59,429 bases of DNA from Janthinobacterium sp. PC23-8 (lineage in GTDB: Bacteria > Pseudomonadota > Gammaproteobacteria > Burkholderiales > Burkholderiaceae_D). This document shows positions 7,995 through 16,166 of this stretch, piece after piece (the stretch's first letter is position 1; each line of letters opens with the position of its first letter). Both the position numbers and the translations under genes were made by a program. The notes under the pieces were generated by a model, which made no database searches, had not been told where the DNA came from, and worked only from the letters and a program-made list of their open reading frames with translations. The DNA lies in assembly GCF_002250505.1 (NCBI RefSeq), contig NZ_NJGY01000004.1, positions 1 to 59,429 of the forward strand, written 5' to 3'.

Positions 7995-9683
7995 ATGTAC
8001 CACTACGATCAGTATGACCACCTTATCGTCAAAGAACGCATTGCGCAGTACCGCGATCAGGTTGCGCGCCGACTCGCCAACGAATTGACGGAAGAGGAAT
8101 TCATTCCGCTGCGCCTGCAGAACGGCCTGTACATGCAGCGCCACGCCTACATGCTGCGCATCGCCGTGCCGTACGGCCTGCTGTCGTCAAAGCAGATGCG
8201 CATGTTTGCCCATATCGCGCGCAAGTATGACCGCGGCTATGGCCACTTCACCACGCGCCAGAACATCCAGTTCAACTGGGTCGAACTGGAACAGACGCCC
8301 GATATCCTGACCGACCTGGCCTCGGTGGAAATGCACGCGATCCAGACCTCCGGCAACTGTATCCGAAATACAACATCAGATCCGTTCGCCGGCGTTGCAG
8401 CCGATGAAATCATCGATCCGCGCCCGTATGCCGAAGTGTTGCGCCAGTGGAGCACCTTCCACCCCGAATTCATCGCCCTGCCGCGCAAGTTCAAGGTCGC
8501 CATCAATGGCGCAGAGCAGGACCGCGCTGCCATCGCCGTGCACGACATTGGCCTGACGGCCGTGCGCAATGAAGCCGGCGAAGTGGGCTTCAAGGTGATG
8601 GCCGGCGGCGGCATGGGCCGCACGCCGATTCTCGGCAGCGTGGTGCGCGAATTCTTGCCGTGGCAGCACCTGCTGACCTACACGCAGGCCATCATGCGCG
8701 TGTACAACCTGCACGGCCGCCGCGACAACAAATACAAGGCGCGCATCAAGATCTTGTTGAAAGCCATCGGCGTGGAAGAATTCACGCGCCAGGTGGAAGC
8801 CGAATGGGTCGACCTGAAAGACGGTCCGGAAACCCTGACGACCGACGAAATGCAGCGCGTGGCGGACTTTTTCAATCCGCCCGCCTACCTCGAATTGCCC
8901 GACGTCGACTACGCGGCGCAACACGCCGACAACAAGGCCTACGCCAACTGGCTGCTGCGTAATGTGAAGCCGCACCAGCGCCCCGGCTATGTGGCGGTGG
9001 TGCTGTCGCTGAAGAAAACCGGCGTGCCGCCGGGCGACGCGACGGCCGAGCAGATCGACTTCGTGGCCGACCTGGCAGACCGCTACAGCTTTGGCGAACT
9101 GCGCGTCACGCACGAACAGAATCTGGTGCTGGCCGACGTCGAGCAATCGAAACTGTTTAAACTGTGGCAGGAAGCCAAGGCGCACGGCCTGGCGACGCCG
9201 AATATCGGTCTGCTGACCGACATGATCTGCTGCCCCGGTGGCGATTTCTGCTCGCTGGCCAACGCCAAGTCGCTGCCGATCGCCGCCGCGATTGCCGAGC
9301 GCTTCGACAATATCGACTTCCAGCACGATATCGGCGAAATCGAACTCAATATTTCCGGCTGCATCAATGCCTGCGGCCACCATCACGTCGGCAGCATCGG
9401 CGTGCTCGGTGTCGACAAGGACGGCAGCGAATGGTATCAGGTGTCGATCGGCGGCGCGCAAGGCAATCAGGCAGCCATCGGCAAGATCATCGGACCGTCG
9501 TTCTCCGCCTTGCAAATGCCGGAAGTGATCGCCCGCCTGCTGCACGTGTATGTGCGCGAACGCCATGAAGGCGAGCGCTTTGTCGACACGGCCCAGCGCC
9601 TGGGCTTGCCGCCCTTCAAGGAACATGTGTATGCAACGCCGATCACCGTCGGCAACCTGGTCGGAGAAGACGAATATGTTTGA
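7995..9683 (+). CDS. cysI: Sulfite reductase hemoprotein subunit (siroheme, 4Fe-4S)
   Basis: 562-aa nitrite/sulfite reductase that reduces sulfite to sulfide with six electrons. Two ferredoxin-like/active-site halves are seen (RKYDRGYGHFTTRQNIQFNW; siroheme-phosphate region), and the cluster cysteines are C413-x5-C419 and C456-x3-C460 (CCPGGDFC; SGCINACGHH). No CysJ flavoprotein is encoded in the window, so electrons may come from ferredoxin or another reductase, as in other betaproteobacteria with this operon type. AGGAC precedes the ATG. The 3' end overlaps the DUF934 gene by 8 nt, so the two are translationally coupled. Siroheme would be supplied by cobA (same operon) and cbiX (nearby). 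Confidence 0.95.
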   Translation: MYHYDQYDHLIVKERIAQYRDQVARRLANELTEEEFIPLRLQNGLYMQRHAYMLRIAVPYGLLSSKQMRMFAHIARKYDRGYGHFTTRQNIQFNWVELEQTPDILTDLASVEMHAIQTSGNCIRNTTSDPFAGVAADEIIDPRPYAEVLRQWSTFHPEFIALPRKFKVAINGAEQDRAAIAVHDIGLTAVRNEAGEVGFKVMAGGGMGRTPILGSVVREFLPWQHLLTYTQAIMRVYNLHGRRDNKYKARIKILLKAIGVEEFTRQVEAEWVDLKDGPETLTTDEMQRVADFFNPPAYLELPDVDYAAQHADNKAYANWLLRNVKPHQRPGYVAVVLSLKKTGVPPGDATAEQIDFVADLADRYSFGELRVTHEQNLVLADVEQSKLFKLWQEAKAHGLATPNIGLLTDMICCPGGDFCSLANAKSLPIAAAIAERFDNIDFQHDIGEIELNISGCINACGHHHVGSIGVLGVDKDGSEWYQVSIGGAQGNQAAIGKIIGPSFSALQMPEVIARLLHVYVRERHEGERFVDTAQRLGLPPFKEHVYATPITVGNLVGEDEYV

Positions 9684-10236
9684 AGTACGCGAAGAAATCA
9701 TCAAGAACGCCGCCGTGGTGGCCAATGACTGGGGCCTGCTGCGCCTGGACGAGGGCGAGTTGCCGGACAGCGTAATCGTTCCCGAAGGCAAGGTCATCGT
9801 GCCGTTGACCGTCTGGCAAGCTCAGCGCGAGCTCCTTTCCGCGCGCCTGCCCGCGATCGGCGTCTGGCTGGCCGGCGACGAGCGCCCGGAAGAGCTGGCT
9901 GACGTGCTGCAACAGCTGCACGTGATCGCCATCGACTTTCCAAAGTTCACCGATGGCCGCGGCTACTCGATCGCCTTCAATTTGCGCGCCCGCCTCGGCT
10001 ACCAGGGCGAACTGCGCGCCATCGGCGACGTGCTGCGCGACCAGCTGTTCTCGATGCACCGGGTCGGCTTTGACGCCTATGCCACGCGCCCGGACCGCAG
10101 CATCCATGATGCGCTCAAAGGTTTATCCGTGTTTTCGGAAACCTACCAGGCGTCGTGGGACCAGAAGTCGCCGCTGTTCCGCCGCCACCACCGCGAAGGC
10201 CAGAATCCCGACCTCGACAACGCGGCCGGCATCTGA
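9676..10236 (+). CDS. DUF934 protein of the sulfite-reductase operon
   Basis: 186-aa soluble protein recognised as DUF934 (PF06073), annotated in many genomes only as an oxidoreductase probably involved in sulfite reduction. Conserved-looking blocks are VVANDWGLLRLDEGE, IGVWLAGDERPEEL, IDFPKFTDGRGYSIAFNLRARLGY and LRAIGDVLRDQLFSMHRVGFDAY. No cysteine cluster or nucleotide-binding motif is visible. The start overlaps the end of cysI. Its fixed place between cysI and cysH implies a role with sulfite reductase, perhaps in electron delivery or assembly; this is inference. Confidence 0.88.
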   Translation: MFEVREEIIKNAAVVANDWGLLRLDEGELPDSVIVPEGKVIVPLTVWQAQRELLSARLPAIGVWLAGDERPEELADVLQQLHVIAIDFPKFTDGRGYSIAFNLRARLGYQGELRAIGDVLRDQLFSMHRVGFDAYATRPDRSIHDALKGLSVFSETYQASWDQKSPLFRRHHREGQNPDLDNAAGI

Positions 10237-10255
10237 ACAGGGCAAAGGTAAAACC

Positions 10256-10972
10256 ATGAGCGACCTTTCTACTTTAGTCACCGCCACCCTACAAACGCTG
10301 GCACGGATCGCGGCCGATTTTTCGCCGGCCGTGTTCGCGTCCAGCCTGGCAGCCGAAGACATGGTGCTGACCGACATGATTTTGAAGGCGAAGCTGCCGA
10401 TCGGCATCTTCTCGCTGGAAACCGGCCGCTTGCACCAGGAAACCCTGGCCGTGCTGGACAAGGTCAAGCACCGTTACGGCCATGACATCACCCTGTACCG
10501 TCCGCAGCCCGAAGCCGTGGCGCAGTATGTGGAACAGAACGGCCTGAACGCGTTCTACAACAGCGTCGAGATGCGCCGCGAATGCTGCCGCATCCGCAAG
10601 GTCGAGCCCTTGGGCCGCGCCCTGGAAGGCAACCAGGCCTGGGTCACGGGCCAGCGCCGCGCGCAGTCGAGCACGCGCGCAGAACTGCATGTGCAGGAAG
10701 AGGACGCCGCGCACGCGATGACCAAATTCAATCCACTGGCGGACTGGTCGGAAGAGGATGTATGGGCCTATATCCGCGCCAACGACGTGCCCTACAATGC
10801 ACTGCATGACCAGGGCTATCCGTCGATCGGCTGCGAACCGTGCACGCGTGCCGTGCAACCGGGCGAAGACGTGCGGGCCGGCCGCTGGTGGTGGGAAAAC
10901 CCCGATTCCAAGGAATGCGGCCTGCATATGGTGGACGGCAAGCTTATTCGCATCAAATCCGTGGCCGCCTGA
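10256..10972 (+). CDS. cysH: Adenylylsulfate (APS) reductase, 4Fe-4S type
   Basis: 238-aa assimilatory reductase making sulfite from activated sulfate with thioredoxin. Besides the catalytic ECGLH near the C terminus (C221), it has the paired C110-C111 and C193-x2-C196 that bind a 4Fe-4S cluster and mark the APS-specific class, as opposed to PAPS reductase. Substrate-binding blocks FSLETGRLHQET and TGQRRAQSSTR are present. Use of APS fits the absence of an APS kinase (cysC) here. The ATG at 10256 follows GGCAAAGG. It is 19 nt after DUF934 and 44 nt before cysD, in one operon. Confidence 0.93.
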   Translation: MSDLSTLVTATLQTLARIAADFSPAVFASSLAAEDMVLTDMILKAKLPIGIFSLETGRLHQETLAVLDKVKHRYGHDITLYRPQPEAVAQYVEQNGLNAFYNSVEMRRECCRIRKVEPLGRALEGNQAWVTGQRRAQSSTRAELHVQEEDAAHAMTKFNPLADWSEEDVWAYIRANDVPYNALHDQGYPSIGCEPCTRAVQPGEDVRAGRWWWENPDSKECGLHMVDGKLIRIKSVAA

Positions 10973-11016
10973 ACCCAATCACAGAGAACAAGACAGAGAA
11001 CAGGAAAGCATCCCCT

Positions 11017-11928
11017 ATGAGCAATATTTTGAACCAGCGTCACCTCGACAGCCTTGAGTCGGAAGCCATCCATATCATGCGCGAAGTGGCGGCCGAATCG
11101 GCCAACCCTGCGCTGCTGTTTTCGGGCGGCAAGGATTCCGTTGTCCTGCTGCGCCTGGCTGAAAAAGCCTTCCGTCCGGGCAAATTCCCGTTTCCCCTGG
11201 TGCATATCGACACCGGCCACAACTTTCCCGAAGTCATCACCTTCCGCGACAAGAAGGTGGCGGAACTGGGCGAACGCCTGATCGTCGGCTCGGTGGAAGA
11301 TTCCATCAAGCGCGGCACGGTGCGCCTGCGCAACCCGGCGACGGACTCGCGCAATGCGGCGCAAGCGGTCACCCTGTTGGAGACGATTGCCGAACACAAG
11401 TTTGACGCCTGCATCGGCGGCGCGCGCCGCGATGAGGAAAAAGCCCGCGCCAAGGAACGCATCTTCTCGTTCCGCGACGAATTCGGCGCCTGGGACCCGA
11501 AAGCCCAGCGCCCGGAGCTGTGGGACCTGTATAACACCCGCGTGCATCCCGGTGAAAACATGCGCGTGTTCCCGATCTCGAACTGGACCGAACTGGACGT
11601 GTGGCAATATATTGCCCGCGAAAAGCTGGAACTGCCGCCGATCTACTTTGCGCACGAACGCCAGGTGATCCCGCGCAATGGCCTGCTGGTGCCGCTGACC
11701 GATTTGACGCCGCCGCGCGACGGCGAAACGGTGGAAACGCAAGTGGTGCGCTTTCGCACCGTCGGCGATATCTCGTGCACCTGCCCCGTCTCGTCCGATG
11801 CGGCGACGGTCGACGCCATCATCGCCGAAACGGCAATCACGCAAATCACGGAGCGCGGCGCCACCCGCATGGACGACCAGACCTCCGAAGCCTCGATGGA
11901 AAAACGCAAGAAAGCAGGGTATTTCTAA
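11017..11928 (+). CDS. cysD: Sulfate adenylyltransferase subunit 2
   Basis: 303-aa catalytic subunit of ATP sulfurylase, forming APS from ATP and sulfate with CysN. The PP-loop SGGKDS lies at residues 36-41; further family signatures are HIDTGHNFPEVITFRD, GGARRDEEKARAKERIFSFRD and the C-terminal RGATRMDDQ-x-SEASMEKRKKAGYF. AGGAAAG precedes the ATG. Its stop overlaps the cysN start by one base (TAATG), giving translational coupling and equal subunit production. Confidence 0.96.
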   Translation: MSNILNQRHLDSLESEAIHIMREVAAESANPALLFSGGKDSVVLLRLAEKAFRPGKFPFPLVHIDTGHNFPEVITFRDKKVAELGERLIVGSVEDSIKRGTVRLRNPATDSRNAAQAVTLLETIAEHKFDACIGGARRDEEKARAKERIFSFRDEFGAWDPKAQRPELWDLYNTRVHPGENMRVFPISNWTELDVWQYIAREKLELPPIYFAHERQVIPRNGLLVPLTDLTPPRDGETVETQVVRFRTVGDISCTCPVSSDAATVDAIIAETAITQITERGATRMDDQTSEASMEKRKKAGYF

Positions 11929-13247
11929 TGAACGCAGCAGTGCTTACCACCACCAATTCCACCGATATTCTCGAACGCGGCATGCTGCGCTTTATCACGG
12001 CAGGTTCCGTCGATGACGGCAAAAGCACCCTGATCGGCCGTCTGCTGTTCGACAGCAAGGGCATCTTCGCCGACCAGCTCGACGCCATGTCGCGCTCCAA
12101 GCACAAGCGCACCGTCGGCGATACGGTCGACCTGTCGCTGCTGACGGACGGCCTGGAAGCCGAACGCGAGCAAGGCATCACCATCGATGTGGCCTACCGC
12201 TATTTCGCCACGCCGAAACGCAAGTTCATCATCGCCGACACGCCGGGCCACGAACAGTACACGCGCAATATGGTCACGGGCGCCTCGACCGCCGACGCCG
12301 TCATCATTCTGATCGACGTGTCGAAAGTCAAACTCGGTGACGACGGCAGCGTGGAGCTGCTGATCCAGACCAAGCGCCATTCGACGATCGCCCACCTGCT
12401 GCAGATCGAGCACGTGGTCGTGGCTGTCAACAAGATGGACCTGGTCGATTACGACGAAACCGTCTACAACCGCATCGTTGCCGCCTACCGCGAGTTCGCC
12501 CAGTCGCTGGGCTTGAAAGACATCACGCCGATTCCGCTGTCGGCTTTGACCGGCGACAACGTGGTCGAGCGCGGCGACAAGCTGGGCTGGTACACCGGCC
12601 CGACCCTGATCGAGCTGCTCGAGTCGCTGTCCGTCTACGACGCCTCGCATGACGCGCCGTTCCGCTTCCCGGTGCAGCTGGTGGCGCGCCACAACGGCCA
12701 CGAAGCGAACGACTTCCGCGGCTACATGGGCCGCATCGAGGCCGGCAAGGTCAGCGTCGGCGACACCCTGGTGGTGCAGCCGTCGGGCCAGAGCGCCACC
12801 GTCAAGGAGATCGTCACGCTCGACGCCTCGCTGCCGTCGGCGGTGGTGGGCCAGTCGGTGACATTGCTGCTCAACGAGTACCTCGACATTTCGCGCGGCG
12901 ACCTGCTGGCGGGAGCCGACCGTCCCGCCAGCCTGCTCAAGCAGGTGGTGGCCGACGTGTGCTGGCTGTCCGAAGATGCGCTGGACCTGCGCCGCAAATA
13001 CTGGATCAAGCACGGCACGCGCCAGACGGCCGCCAAGGTGACGACGATCGACTCCATCCTCGACATCAACACGCAGCAGCGCCATCCGGCCGAAGGGCTG
13101 AAACTGAACGATATCGCCCGCATCGGCCTGAACGTGCAGCAGCCGCTGGCGGCCGACTCGTATGACGCGATCCGCGCCACCGGCGCCTTTATCCTGATCG
13201 ATGAAGTGACGCACCAGACTGTCGCAGCGGGCATGATCCGGATCTGA
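11928..13247 (+). CDS. cysN: Sulfate adenylyltransferase subunit 1 (GTPase)
   Basis: 439-aa translation-factor-like GTPase subunit that drives APS formation by CysD. G1 GSVDDGKS at 26-33, G2/G3 region GITIDVAYRYF and DTPGHEQY, and G4 NKMD are all intact; two beta-barrel domains follow. The length shows no C-terminal APS-kinase (CysC) fusion, consistent with direct APS reduction by the CysH here. The start codon overlaps the cysD stop by one base; cobA follows after 26 nt. Confidence 0.96.
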   Translation: MNAAVLTTTNSTDILERGMLRFITAGSVDDGKSTLIGRLLFDSKGIFADQLDAMSRSKHKRTVGDTVDLSLLTDGLEAEREQGITIDVAYRYFATPKRKFIIADTPGHEQYTRNMVTGASTADAVIILIDVSKVKLGDDGSVELLIQTKRHSTIAHLLQIEHVVVAVNKMDLVDYDETVYNRIVAAYREFAQSLGLKDITPIPLSALTGDNVVERGDKLGWYTGPTLIELLESLSVYDASHDAPFRFPVQLVARHNGHEANDFRGYMGRIEAGKVSVGDTLVVQPSGQSATVKEIVTLDASLPSAVVGQSVTLLLNEYLDISRGDLLAGADRPASLLKQVVADVCWLSEDALDLRRKYWIKHGTRQTAAKVTTIDSILDINTQQRHPAEGLKLNDIARIGLNVQQPLAADSYDAIRATGAFILIDEVTHQTVAAGMIRI

Positions 13248-13273
13248 TCCGGCATCGACTGAGGAAGGCAAAC

Positions 13274-14038
13274 ATGAACCATTCCACATCCCTGCCAGGC
13301 AAGGTCTATCTGATCGGCGCCGGCCCCGGCGCGCAAGACCTGATGACCTTGCGCGGCGCGCGCCTCCTGGCGCAAGCCGACGTGGTGCTGCATGACGCGC
13401 TCGTGACGGGCGAGATGCTGGAGCTGTGTCCGCAGGCGGCAAAAATCCTGGTCGGCAAACGCTGCGGCCAGCTGTCGACGGCGCAGGCCTTCATCAACAA
13501 GCAGCTGGTCGACCAGGCGCGCAAGCACGCCGTGGTGGTGCGCCTGAAGGGCGGCGACCCGATGCTGTTCGGCCGCGCCGACGAAGAACTGCGCGCGCTG
13601 GAAGACGCGGGGATCGCGGTGGAAGTGGTGCCCGGCATTACCACCGCGCTGGCCGCCGCTGCCGCCAGCAAGCAGCCGTTGACCAAGCGTGGCGTGGCGC
13701 GCAGCGTGGCCTTTTTTACCTCCAGCACGGCGCCAGACGAGTCGCAGCAGACGGCGCTGCCCGACTGTGACACCCTGGTGCAATACATGGGTGGGCGCGA
13801 AGCGTCGGCCACCGCCGGGCGCCTGCTGGCGCAAGGCCGGCGCGCCGACACGCCGGTAGTGATGATCGAAAACTGCAGCCGGCCGGAACAGCGCGTCGTG
13901 CGCTTGACCCTGTCGCAACTGGCGCTGGGCCTGGGCGAACAGCAAGGCCCCGTGCTGGTAATGCTGGGCGAGGCGATGGCGAGGCGCGCGCGGCAGGCGG
14001 CGGACGGTGCGTTGCAGGCGCGGGCGAGCCGGGCCTGA
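13274..14038 (+). CDS. cobA: Uroporphyrinogen-III C-methyltransferase
   Basis: 254-aa SUMT making precorrin-2, the first committed step to siroheme. Family motifs are VYLIGAGPGAQDLMTLRGARLL, RLKGGDPMLFGR, VVPGITTALAAAAASKQPLTKRG and VQYMGG. It is a stand-alone SUMT, lacking the CysG dehydrogenase/chelatase domain. GAGGAAGG precedes the ATG. As last gene of the sulfate-reduction operon it supplies cofactor for CysI; the chelatase step can be assigned to cbiX on the opposite strand 1.7 kb away. The C terminus is Arg/Ala-rich and probably disordered. Confidence 0.94.
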   Translation: MNHSTSLPGKVYLIGAGPGAQDLMTLRGARLLAQADVVLHDALVTGEMLELCPQAAKILVGKRCGQLSTAQAFINKQLVDQARKHAVVVRLKGGDPMLFGRADEELRALEDAGIAVEVVPGITTALAAAAASKQPLTKRGVARSVAFFTSSTAPDESQQTALPDCDTLVQYMGGREASATAGRLLAQGRRADTPVVMIENCSRPEQRVVRLTLSQLALGLGEQQGPVLVMLGEAMARRARQAADGALQARASRA

Positions 14039-14060
14039 CGCAAGGCCGCCCACCTTACCG

Positions 14061-14106
14061 ACTACAAAGTCAGTAATTGTAGTACATTGCTGAAACATGG
14101 TAGGAT
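14061..14106 (+). promoter_or_regulatory. Dyad overlapping a possible promoter
   Basis: ACTACAA (14061-14067) and TTGTAGT (14077-14083) form a perfect 7-bp inverted repeat with a 9-nt centre. The right arm contains TTGTAG, which with TAGGAT at 14101-14106 (18-bp spacer) makes a plausible sigma-70 promoter for the membrane protein gene at 14157. A repressor bound to the dyad would cover the -35. There is no U tract, so it is not a cobA terminator. Confidence 0.45.
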
Positions 14107-14156
14107 GCTCGCGCCGCAATATCGCGCAGTCCCAGCACCTATCACGCCAAACACCC

Positions 14157-14804
14157 ATGAAGCATACTTGCCTGCGCGCCGCGCTGCCCACCCTCAGCCG
14201 CAGCAACGGTGCTCTGTTTGCCACCATGGTGCTCGTTACCGTGGTCCAGATCGGCCTGTGGCTGGTGTTTCCCGCCATCGACAATGAAAACCATCTGCTC
14301 GAATGCCTGCAGGCGCTGTGCCTGGCGCTGGCCTGCAGCGTGCATGGACAAAAGGCATGGAACGAGCCGGACCGCGACTCGCTGCGTTTCCTGATCCATG
14401 CCGGCCTGTCGGCGCTGATGTTCGGCTTTTTGCTGCGCGAGCTGGAAATTCGCGAAATGGGCCAGGCCCCTGCGTGGAGCGTGCTGGAAAAATCCCTGCG
14501 CGTGCTGGAACTGCTGGTGCTGCTGCGCCTGCTGGTATTTTTCGTGCCGCGCGCGCGCGCCGTGCTGGCGAACGTGCGCGCCATCGTCGGCATGCGCGTG
14601 ACCATCATCACCGTGACCGGTGGTCTGTTCATGGTGGCCGGCTGGCCGTTCGACAAGAAGGTGATCCACGCGCTGCCGGAAATGATCTCGGAGCTGCTGG
14701 AAGAAGTGTTCGAACTCGATGGCTATCTGCTGCTGTTCCTGGCCGCCATGGCCGATACCAGCGCAGCTGCACGCATCAAGCTGCGTGTGCCGAAGGTGCG
14801 CTGA
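14157..14804 (+). CDS. Integral membrane protein, function unknown
   Basis: 215 aa with about five hydrophobic segments (around residues 17-37, 45-60, 75-90, 110-128, 143-160 and a final LDGYLLLFLAAMA). I do not recognise the family. An acidic amphipathic stretch EMISELLEEVFELDG precedes the last hydrophobic segment. The ATG at 14157 is chosen because the upstream extension of the frame covers the predicted promoter. It has no operon partner; its last 29 nt overlap the 3' end of the Stealth gene on the other strand. Confidence 0.65.
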   Translation: MKHTCLRAALPTLSRSNGALFATMVLVTVVQIGLWLVFPAIDNENHLLECLQALCLALACSVHGQKAWNEPDRDSLRFLIHAGLSALMFGFLLRELEIREMGQAPAWSVLEKSLRVLELLVLLRLLVFFVPRARAVLANVRAIVGMRVTIITVTGGLFMVAGWPFDKKVIHALPEMISELLEEVFELDGYLLLFLAAMADTSAAARIKLRVPKVR

Positions 14805-15786
14805 CTTCAAACTCGAAGCGCGATGGCTGCGGCAGCAACTGCTGCAGCATCGCCGCTACCAGCGCCAGGCGCGGATCATCGGCTTCAGCCTCGTCGCAGG
14901 TATCGTTAATACAGAAAAACGGCAAGCTGCCGAATTGCGCGCGCAACTGCGCCAGTTTCGCCGGTGCGTCCGCGTCGCCGCTGGCGACATGCAGCGGGTC
15001 GAGCACCTCGCTGCGCGCCAGGCCCTGCTCCACCATCCAGCGCGGCACCAGGTCGGGCAGCAGTGCCGGCGCGCGCCACGAACGAAATACTGTCGAGCGC
15101 ACCTGGGCAAACAGTTCGGGGGCTTGCCGCTCCAGCGCCTGCATGGCGCCAACGAGCATCGGCCGCGGCGCATGCGCGTACAGGCGCGGCTCATGGCGGT
15201 AGCCAGGATCGCGCGCCGCCAGCCAGTCGCGCGACAGCACGGCGCAGTTGATGGGCGCGGCCACGTCGGCCCGCGCCCGTGCCGGCAAGTCGACCAATCC
15301 AGACTCCAGGCACACGCGCAGGCAGTCGCCAAACCAGCGATCGGCGTCGAAAGGCTGGCCCAGGAACACATCGTCGTTGAAATACAGGAAGCGCTCGGCC
15401 AGGCCGGGAATCTGGTGCAGATACGATTCGATATGGGCCGAGTCGAACACCGGCAAGGCCGACTGCGGCATCAGCCGGGAGTGGTCGATCACGCTCAGGC
15501 CGGGGCAGATGCGCAGCCAGGATGGCACTTGCCGGTCGGTCACCAGATAGATATGGCCATGCTCGGGAAAGAAGCGTTCGAGCGCACGCAGGTTGTAGCG
15601 CAGTTCGCCGTTGTCGCGGTAGCGCCCCGCCACATTGCCATGCAGCGCCAGCTGGCCAGGGTGTTGTACCGCCCACTGTGCATAGGCGGCGCGGTGACGC
15701 GCGCGCCAGGCCGGATCCTGCCCGTCCACCCACAGGTAGACGATATCGACCGGCCGCTTCAAGACTGGCCGGGTGCGGCCACGCAA
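14776..15786 (-). CDS. Stealth-family sugar-phosphate transferase
   Basis: 336-aa protein with the Stealth conserved regions: CR1 VDIVYLWVDGQDPAW, CR2 around RYRDNGELRYNLRALERFFP and IYLVTDRQVPSWL, CR3 ERFLYFNDDVFLGQP, and a CR4-like tail near SLPFFCINDTCD. Stealth proteins transfer hexose-1-phosphate in capsule and other phosphoglycan synthesis (bacterial CpsY/SacB-type, eukaryotic GlcNAc-1-phosphotransferase). The start is TTG at 15786, overlapping cbiX; a second TTG at 15762 would remove the overlap, so the start is uncertain. As last gene of lptF-lptG-cbiX it may modify a surface glycan; no capsule genes adjoin it. Confidence 0.85.
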   Translation of the reverse strand: MRGRTRPVLKRPVDIVYLWVDGQDPAWRARHRAAYAQWAVQHPGQLALHGNVAGRYRDNGELRYNLRALERFFPEHGHIYLVTDRQVPSWLRICPGLSVIDHSRLMPQSALPVFDSAHIESYLHQIPGLAERFLYFNDDVFLGQPFDADRWFGDCLRVCLESGLVDLPARARADVAAPINCAVLSRDWLAARDPGYRHEPRLYAHAPRPMLVGAMQALERQAPELFAQVRSTVFRSWRAPALLPDLVPRWMVEQGLARSEVLDPLHVASGDADAPAKLAQLRAQFGSLPFFCINDTCDEAEADDPRLALVAAMLQQLLPQPSRFEFEVSAPSAHAA

Positions 15787-16166
15787 TAATCGGCAATCGC
15801 CGCCAGCACGCTGGCGTTTTCACCCACCGCCTCGACCACCTTCAGGCGCAGCTGCGGGTGCGCCTGGCGCAGTTCTTCGACCAGCAGCGGCAGGTCGCGC
15901 AGCACATGGCCGCCCTGTCCCAGGAAGACGGGCACCACGGTCGCTTCCAGCAAGGCGCCATCGGGCAGTTCGGCCAGCAAGGCCGGGATCAGTTCGGGCA
16001 GGCGCGGCGTCATCAGTTCCAGGAACGCCAGGTGCACGCCGGTAGCGGGCATGCGCGCCTGGGTCAGCTCGCGCAGGCGCTCGAACGGCGCGGCCCAGGA
16101 AGCGGCGCGCGCGCCATGGGCGAACAGGATCAGGGCCTGCTGTGGATTGGTATCGGTAGTCGTCAT
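15759..16166 (-). CDS. cbiX: Sirohydrochlorin chelatase, short CbiX/SirB type
   Basis: 135-aa short class II chelatase (CbiX-S/SirB family) inserting Fe or Co into sirohydrochlorin. Seen: N-terminal ILFAHGAR with the metal-binding histidine, VHLAFLELMTPRLPE, and VVPVFLGQGGHVLRDLP carrying the second histidine. With cobA in the sulfate operon this gives two of the three steps to siroheme; the precorrin-2 dehydrogenase is not in the window. The start codon overlaps the lptG stop (TGATG), so translation is coupled to lptG, an unexpected pairing. In a non-cobalamin context iron is the likelier metal, but this is inference. Confidence 0.87.
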   Translation of the reverse strand: MTTTDTNPQQALILFAHGARAASWAAPFERLRELTQARMPATGVHLAFLELMTPRLPELIPALLAELPDGALLEATVVPVFLGQGGHVLRDLPLLVEELRQAHPQLRLKVVEAVGENASVLAAIADYCVAAPGQS

